Source: Methyloversatilis discipulorum
GTDB lineage: Bacteria; Pseudomonadota; Gammaproteobacteria; Burkholderiales; Rhodocyclaceae
DNA length: 64,000 nucleotides
Direction of reading: 5' to 3'
NCBI RefSeq assembly: GCF_018780585.1
Contig: NZ_JADMJL010000017.1
Location: forward strand, 1 to 64,000
In this document: positions 59,839-64,000 of the stretch, piece after piece
Position numbering within the stretch: the first letter of the stretch is position 1
Layout of the letters: the number at the start of each line of letters is the position of its first letter
Notes under the pieces: model-generated
The model's database searches: none
What the model was told of the DNA's origin: nothing
The model's input: the letters and a program-made list of their open reading frames with translations, nothing else
Translations under genes and position numbers: made by a program

Positions 59839-59972
59839 ATCGCCACCTCATCACCTCCCGGCAGCACATCGCGCTGCCACCTCCGCAGACGGGAAAGCTG
59901 CTTAGCAATCCTGTCCGTACAGCCTTGATGTCTCGCTGGTTAAGCCTTTGCGCTGCATACGCGCACGTGCAG

Positions 59973-59988
59973 TGGCATTGAACTTGCG
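59973..59988 (+). promoter_or_regulatory. sigma-54-type promoter for sulP and downstream molybdoenzyme
   Basis: TGGCATTGAACTTGCG: GG-N10-GC spacing and good -24/-12 matches. Start expected near 60000, about 50 nt before the first ATG of the SulP gene. Confidence 0.65.
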
Positions 59989-60048
59989 TAGGGGCTCTGT
60001 CATGCGCTCCCCCAGTTCATCGCACTCCGCAGCCTCACACACCTGTCG

Positions 60049-61863
60049 ATGCGTACATTCAACACGGAAGCCCCACGCTTGAATCCGCTCTCCAACCGCG
60101 CACACAGCACCGGCCTGTCATTGCTGCCCATGCGACGCTGGTGGCCCATGGTCAACCGGGCGTCGCTCCGCAGCGACGCCATGGCAGGCCTGAGCGGCAC
60201 CATCATCCTGCTGCCCCAGGCGGTGGCCTACGCCCACATTGCCGGAATGCCGCCGGAGTACGGTCTTTACGCCGCGATCATTCCGGTCATCTTTGCAGCA
60301 TTGTTCGGGTCGTCGCGGCATCTGGTATCCGGCCCGACGGCGGCGCTCTCCATCGTCGTGTTCTCGACCATCAGCCCGCTGGCCGAGCCGGGCAGCGCGA
60401 CCTACATCGCCTACGTCCTGACGCTCACCTTCATGGTCGGTCTGCTGCAGCTCGCGCTTGCCTTCGCGCGCATGGGCATGCTGGTCAATTTCATCTCGCA
60501 CAGCGTGGTCATCGGCTTCACCGCCGGCGCCGCCGTGCTGATCGCCGTCAGCCAGCTGAAGAACTTCTTCGGTCTGCACTACGGTTCCGGCGGCGAGTTC
60601 TTCGGCACGCTGTCCCGCTTTGCGGCAGCAGCCGGCGACATCAACTGGCAGGTGGCGGGCGTGGGTGCCGTGACGCTCGCAGCCGGGATACTCACCAAAC
60701 GTCACCTGCCACGCGTGCCGTACATGATCGTGGCGATGGTGATCGGCAGCCTCTACGCGCTCGGCGTGAAAGCGATGCTCGGTCACGATGCGGGCATCGA
60801 GACGGTGTCGGAAATTCCACGCAGTCTGCCGCCGCTCTCCGCACCGCTGCTGTCAATGGAGGTGCTGCACCAGCTGGGCGCAATCGCGCTCGCCGTCACC
60901 CTGCTGTCCCTGACTGAAGCGCTGTCGATCGCGCGCGCCGTCGGAGCGAAATCCGGCCAGCACATCGACGGCAACCAGGAGTTCTTCGGCCAAGGTCTGG
61001 CCAATCTGGCAGGGAGCTTCTTCTCGGGGTACGTATCGAGCGGATCGTTCACGCGCAGCGGCATCAACTACGAAGCGGGTGCGGTAACACCACTGTCATC
61101 GGTGTTCTCGGCCAGCTTCCTGGTTCTGACGCTGCTGTTCTTCGTGCCGCTGGCGCGCTACCTGCCAATCGCTTCGATGGCCGCCATCCTTTTCATGGTC
61201 GCCTACGCACTGATCGACGTGAAGCACATCCGCGCAGTCATGCGCACCAGCCGCCGCGAGTCCGCGGTGCTTTTCGCGACGCTTGCCTCCACCCTCGTTT
61301 TCCAGCTCGAGTTCGCTATCTACGCCGGCGTCATTCTCTCTCTGGTGCTTTACCTGGAGCGCACCGCTCGACCCGGCATACGCCCCGCCGTGCCGGCACC
61401 CGGCGAAGGCCAGTACCACTTTGTTCCACAGCGCGACGAGCCGGATTGTCCGCAGCTGAAGATGGAGTTCATCGACGGCGAACTGTATTTCGGCGCCATC
61501 GATCACGTGAAGCGCCATCTCCATCAGTTGGAAGAAGTCCATCCGGAACAGCGCCATCTGCTCGTGCTGGCGCCCGGCATCAACTTCATCGACGCATCCG
61601 GAGCCGACCTGCTTGCCGACGAAGCGCGGCGACGGCGCGCGCGCGGTGGAGGGCTCTATTTCCACCGTCTGAACGACCAGGCACGCAGCACGCTGGAGCG
61701 TGGCGGGCAGCTCGAGGACATCGGACCGGAGAACCTCTTCGCGATCGGCGACGACGTGATCGGCACGCTCTATCCGCGCCTCGATCCGCAGGTCTGCGCG
61801 AACTGCCGGAGCCGCATCTTCAGGCAATGCAAGGAACGGCTACCCGATGGCAGCCCCCGCTGA
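60049..61863 (+). CDS. SulP-family anion permease with STAS domain
   Basis: 604 aa. About 10-12 transmembrane helices (about 45-440) with the SulP hallmark GLSGTIILLPQAVAYAHIAG, MPPEYGLYAAIIPV and SSRHLVSGPTAALSI. A STAS domain follows (about 465-575, VLAPGINFIDASGADLLADE). A Cys-rich tail (CANCRSRIFRQCKERL) is unusual. Substrate could be sulfate or another anion. A later start (60127 or 60148) cannot be excluded because no ribosome site precedes 60049. Confidence 0.88.
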   Translation: MRTFNTEAPRLNPLSNRAHSTGLSLLPMRRWWPMVNRASLRSDAMAGLSGTIILLPQAVAYAHIAGMPPEYGLYAAIIPVIFAALFGSSRHLVSGPTAALSIVVFSTISPLAEPGSATYIAYVLTLTFMVGLLQLALAFARMGMLVNFISHSVVIGFTAGAAVLIAVSQLKNFFGLHYGSGGEFFGTLSRFAAAAGDINWQVAGVGAVTLAAGILTKRHLPRVPYMIVAMVIGSLYALGVKAMLGHDAGIETVSEIPRSLPPLSAPLLSMEVLHQLGAIALAVTLLSLTEALSIARAVGAKSGQHIDGNQEFFGQGLANLAGSFFSGYVSSGSFTRSGINYEAGAVTPLSSVFSASFLVLTLLFFVPLARYLPIASMAAILFMVAYALIDVKHIRAVMRTSRRESAVLFATLASTLVFQLEFAIYAGVILSLVLYLERTARPGIRPAVPAPGEGQYHFVPQRDEPDCPQLKMEFIDGELYFGAIDHVKRHLHQLEEVHPEQRHLLVLAPGINFIDASGADLLADEARRRRARGGGLYFHRLNDQARSTLERGGQLEDIGPENLFAIGDDVIGTLYPRLDPQVCANCRSRIFRQCKERLPDGSPR

Positions 61864-61909
61864 CCGCCGCCAAGCGCCAAGAACGTCAATCACCACCATG
61901 GAGTCATCG

Positions 61910-64000
61910 ATGAGCACAGTCCGTCTGTCGAACCCGCATGCCGAGCCGGTGGAGGAACTGGATGTCAAGAAGACCACCTGCTACATGTGCGCCTGCCGAT
62001 GCGGCATCCGCGTTCATTTGCGCAATGGCGAGGTCCGCTACATCGATGGCAATCCGGATCACCCGCTGAACCAGGGCGTCATCTGCGCCAAGGGCGCATC
62101 CGGCATCATGAAACAGCAGTCGCCGGCGCGATTGACCCAGCCCCTGATCCGCAGACCCGGCACCGAGCGTGGTGCCGGCGAGTTCGACGAGATCAGCTGG
62201 GAAGAAGTGTTCGTTCTGCTTGCCGAGCGCCTGAAGAAGCTGCGCGAAACCGATCCGAAGAAGTTCGCGCTGTTTACCGGCCGCGACCAGATGCAGGCGC
62301 TCACCGGCATGTTCGCCAAGCAGTTCGGCACGCCGAACTACGCAGCGCACGGCGGCTTCTGCTCGGTCAACATGGCAGCCGGCATGATCTACACGATAGG
62401 CGGTTCCTTCTGGGAGTTCGGAGGCCCCGACCTCGAACGCTCGAAGCTGTTCATCATGATCGGCACGGCGGAGGACCACCACTCCAATCCGATGAAGGTG
62501 GCGCTGTCGAAATTCAAGCGCAACGGCGGCCGCTTCGTGTCGATCAATCCGGTACGCACCGGCTATTCGGCGATCGCCGACGAGTGGGTGCCGATCAAGC
62601 CGGGCACCGACGGCGCCCTGCTGCTGGCGCTGTGTCACGAGATCATCGCCAAGGGGCTGTACGACCGGGAGTTCCTGGCCCGCTACACCAACGCCGGCCA
62701 GCTGGTGATGCAGAACCCTGACGCCGACGATTTCGGGCTGTTCGCGATGGACCCGCAGGGCGATCCGGTCAACCCGGACTACCCGCACAACAAGTACTGG
62801 TGGGATCGCCTGACCGACAAGCTGGTACCGACCCACACGCCCGGCGCCGACCCGCGCCTGCGCGGCTGCTATGCGCTGCCCGACGGCACGCCGGTGAAGC
62901 CGGCGTTCCAGCTGCTGCTCGACCGCCTCAAGAGCTACACGCCGGAATGGGCAGAAGGCATCTGCGGCGTTCCGGCGGACACCATCCGTCGCTTGGCGCA
63001 CGAAATGGGCGTGACGGCCCGTGACCAGAAGATCCACCTGCCGATCTCATGGACTGATTCCTGGGGCGTCGAACACGACCATGTGACCGGCAACCCGGTG
63101 TCCTTCCACGCGATGCGCGGGCTGGCCGCACACTCGAACGGATTTCACACGATACGTGCGCTGGCCATCCTGATGTCGCTGCTGGGCACCATAGATCGCC
63201 CGGGCGGCTTCCGGCACAAGGCGCCCTTCCCGCGCGCGATCCCGCCGATCGCCAAGCCGCCACGCGGCCCGCAGGCAGTCAAGCCCAACAGTCCGCTCGA
63301 CGGCATGCCGCTGGGCTTTCCGGCTGACCCGGCTGACCTCTGCGTCGACGACGAGGGGCGACCGGTACGCATCGACAAGGGCTTCTCGTGGGAATACCCG
63401 CTGTCGGCGCATGGGCTGATGCACAACGTGATCACCAACGCGTGGCGCGGCGATCCCTACCCGATCGACACCCTGCTCATCTTCATGGCGAACATGGCGT
63501 GGAACTCGACCATGAACACCAGCGAAGTGCGCCAGATGCTGAATAGCAAGGGGGAGGACGGCGAGTACCGCATTCCATTCATCGTCGTCTGCGACGCCTT
63601 TCAGTCGGAAATGACGGGATTCGCCGACCTCATCCTGCCCGACACCACCTACCTGGAACGCCACGACGTGATGTCGATACTCGACCGGCCGATCTCCGAG
63701 TTCGACGGTCCGGTCGACTCGGTGCGCATTCCGGTGGTCGAGCCCAAGGGCCAGTGCAAGCCCTTCCAGGAAGTACTGATCGAACTGGGCAGCCGGCTCG
63801 GCTTGCCGGCCTTCGTGCGGCCGGATGGCTCGCGCAAGTTCCGCGACTACCCGGACTTCATCGTGAACTACGAGACAGAGCCAGGGTCGGGCATCGGTTT
63901 TCTCGCCGGCTGGCGCGGCGTGGACGGCCAGAAGGCCATCCGCGGAGAGCCGAACCCGAAGCAGTGGGAGATGTACGCGAAGAACAACTGTGTCTTCCAC
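61910..64000 (+). CDS. molybdopterin oxidoreductase catalytic subunit, SoeA-like, cut by window end
   Basis: 697 codons open to the window end. N-terminal [4Fe-4S] motif CYMCACRCG...VICAKG (Cys24, 27, 31, 59), then molybdopterin-binding blocks FALFTGRDQMQALTGMFAKQ, AHGGFCSVNMAAG (Cys151 a candidate Mo ligand), MIGTAEDHHSNPMK, ISINPVRTG-like SINPVRTGYSAIADEWV and the late FADLILPDTTYLERHD. No Tat signal, so cytoplasmic as for SoeA sulfite dehydrogenases, though related thiosulfate/tetrathionate or other CISM enzymes are alternatives. It follows sulP by 46 bp, probably co-transcribed; an iron-sulfur subunit would be expected beyond the window. Confidence 0.85.
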   Translation, partial: MSTVRLSNPHAEPVEELDVKKTTCYMCACRCGIRVHLRNGEVRYIDGNPDHPLNQGVICAKGASGIMKQQSPARLTQPLIRRPGTERGAGEFDEISWEEVFVLLAERLKKLRETDPKKFALFTGRDQMQALTGMFAKQFGTPNYAAHGGFCSVNMAAGMIYTIGGSFWEFGGPDLERSKLFIMIGTAEDHHSNPMKVALSKFKRNGGRFVSINPVRTGYSAIADEWVPIKPGTDGALLLALCHEIIAKGLYDREFLARYTNAGQLVMQNPDADDFGLFAMDPQGDPVNPDYPHNKYWWDRLTDKLVPTHTPGADPRLRGCYALPDGTPVKPAFQLLLDRLKSYTPEWAEGICGVPADTIRRLAHEMGVTARDQKIHLPISWTDSWGVEHDHVTGNPVSFHAMRGLAAHSNGFHTIRALAILMSLLGTIDRPGGFRHKAPFPRAIPPIAKPPRGPQAVKPNSPLDGMPLGFPADPADLCVDDEGRPVRIDKGFSWEYPLSAHGLMHNVITNAWRGDPYPIDTLLIFMANMAWNSTMNTSEVRQMLNSKGEDGEYRIPFIVVCDAFQSEMTGFADLILPDTTYLERHDVMSILDRPISEFDGPVDSVRIPVVEPKGQCKPFQEVLIELGSRLGLPAFVRPDGSRKFRDYPDFIVNYETEPGSGIGFLAGWRGVDGQKAIRGEPNPKQWEMYAKNNCVFH

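Noticed and set aside
61904..64000. Long minus-strand frames (61904-63037, 63047-64000)
   Set aside because: They are antisense to the molybdopterin oxidoreductase, whose plus-strand frame is open to the window end and has clear Fe-S and cofactor motifs.

Overview
The window is GC-rich DNA from a Gram-negative proteobacterium, most likely a betaproteobacterium. That guess rests on codon use, the SoxCD, SulP and Rieske enzyme types, and a spanin-bearing phage, not on a marker gene. It holds a complete-looking 46-kb prophage (about 1-46145) followed by about 18 kb of host chromosome (46146-64000).

Prophage. An exact 82-bp repeat (1-82 and 46064-46145) carries the 3' half of a tRNA-Asn gene plus its terminator and marks attL and attR; the intact tRNA lies on the attL side and is cut by the window start. 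The left half (156-25129, minus strand) is the late region, transcribed right to left: terminase, portal, head, contractile tail (DUF3383 sheath), baseplate, fibre, then two holin-like proteins, a GH19-type endolysin and Rz/Rz1 spanins. Upstream of it (about 24-31 kb, minus strand) is the replication operon: an O-like initiator with internal iterons, a P-like protein, RusA, a DNA methyltransferase and small proteins. A cI/cro switch sits at 31.06-32.05 kb. cI is followed by three overlapping accessory genes probably expressed in the lysogen. Five copies of a 16-bp dyad (TATGCG-N4-CGYATA type) cover the cro promoter and a strong rightward promoter at 33.45 kb. That rightward promoter should drive 33.6-45.95 kb: small proteins, an HNH gene, YqaJ/RecT recombination proteins, an SMC-like ATPase, nucleotide-metabolism proteins and the integrase. 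Two genes here are visibly broken, a C5 methyltransferase and an SSB.

Host region. First comes a soxC-soxD-like sulfite/sulfane dehydrogenase pair and a TetR regulator. Next is an eleven-gene minus-strand cluster (59583 down to 49331): Rieske oxygenase alpha and beta subunits, a [2Fe-2S]/flavin reductase, a Rieske ferredoxin fused to a cyclic-nucleotide-binding-like (CNB) domain, a nitrate/sulfonate-type binding protein, two ATPases and two permeases (one permease also fused to a CNB domain), an amidohydrolase and a GNAT acetyltransferase. Divergent from it are a SulP anion permease and a large molybdopterin oxidoreductase that runs off the window. The 465-bp divergent spacer holds two outward-facing sigma-54-type promoters and, midway between them, a pair of 15-bp dyads 23 bp apart, an enhancer-like layout.

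Working model (inference): uptake and dioxygenolytic desulfonation of an aromatic sulfonate or similar anion, with the released sulfite oxidised by the molybdoenzymes and sulfate handled by SulP. The paired CNB fusions in transporter and electron-transfer protein are the most unusual feature of the window.
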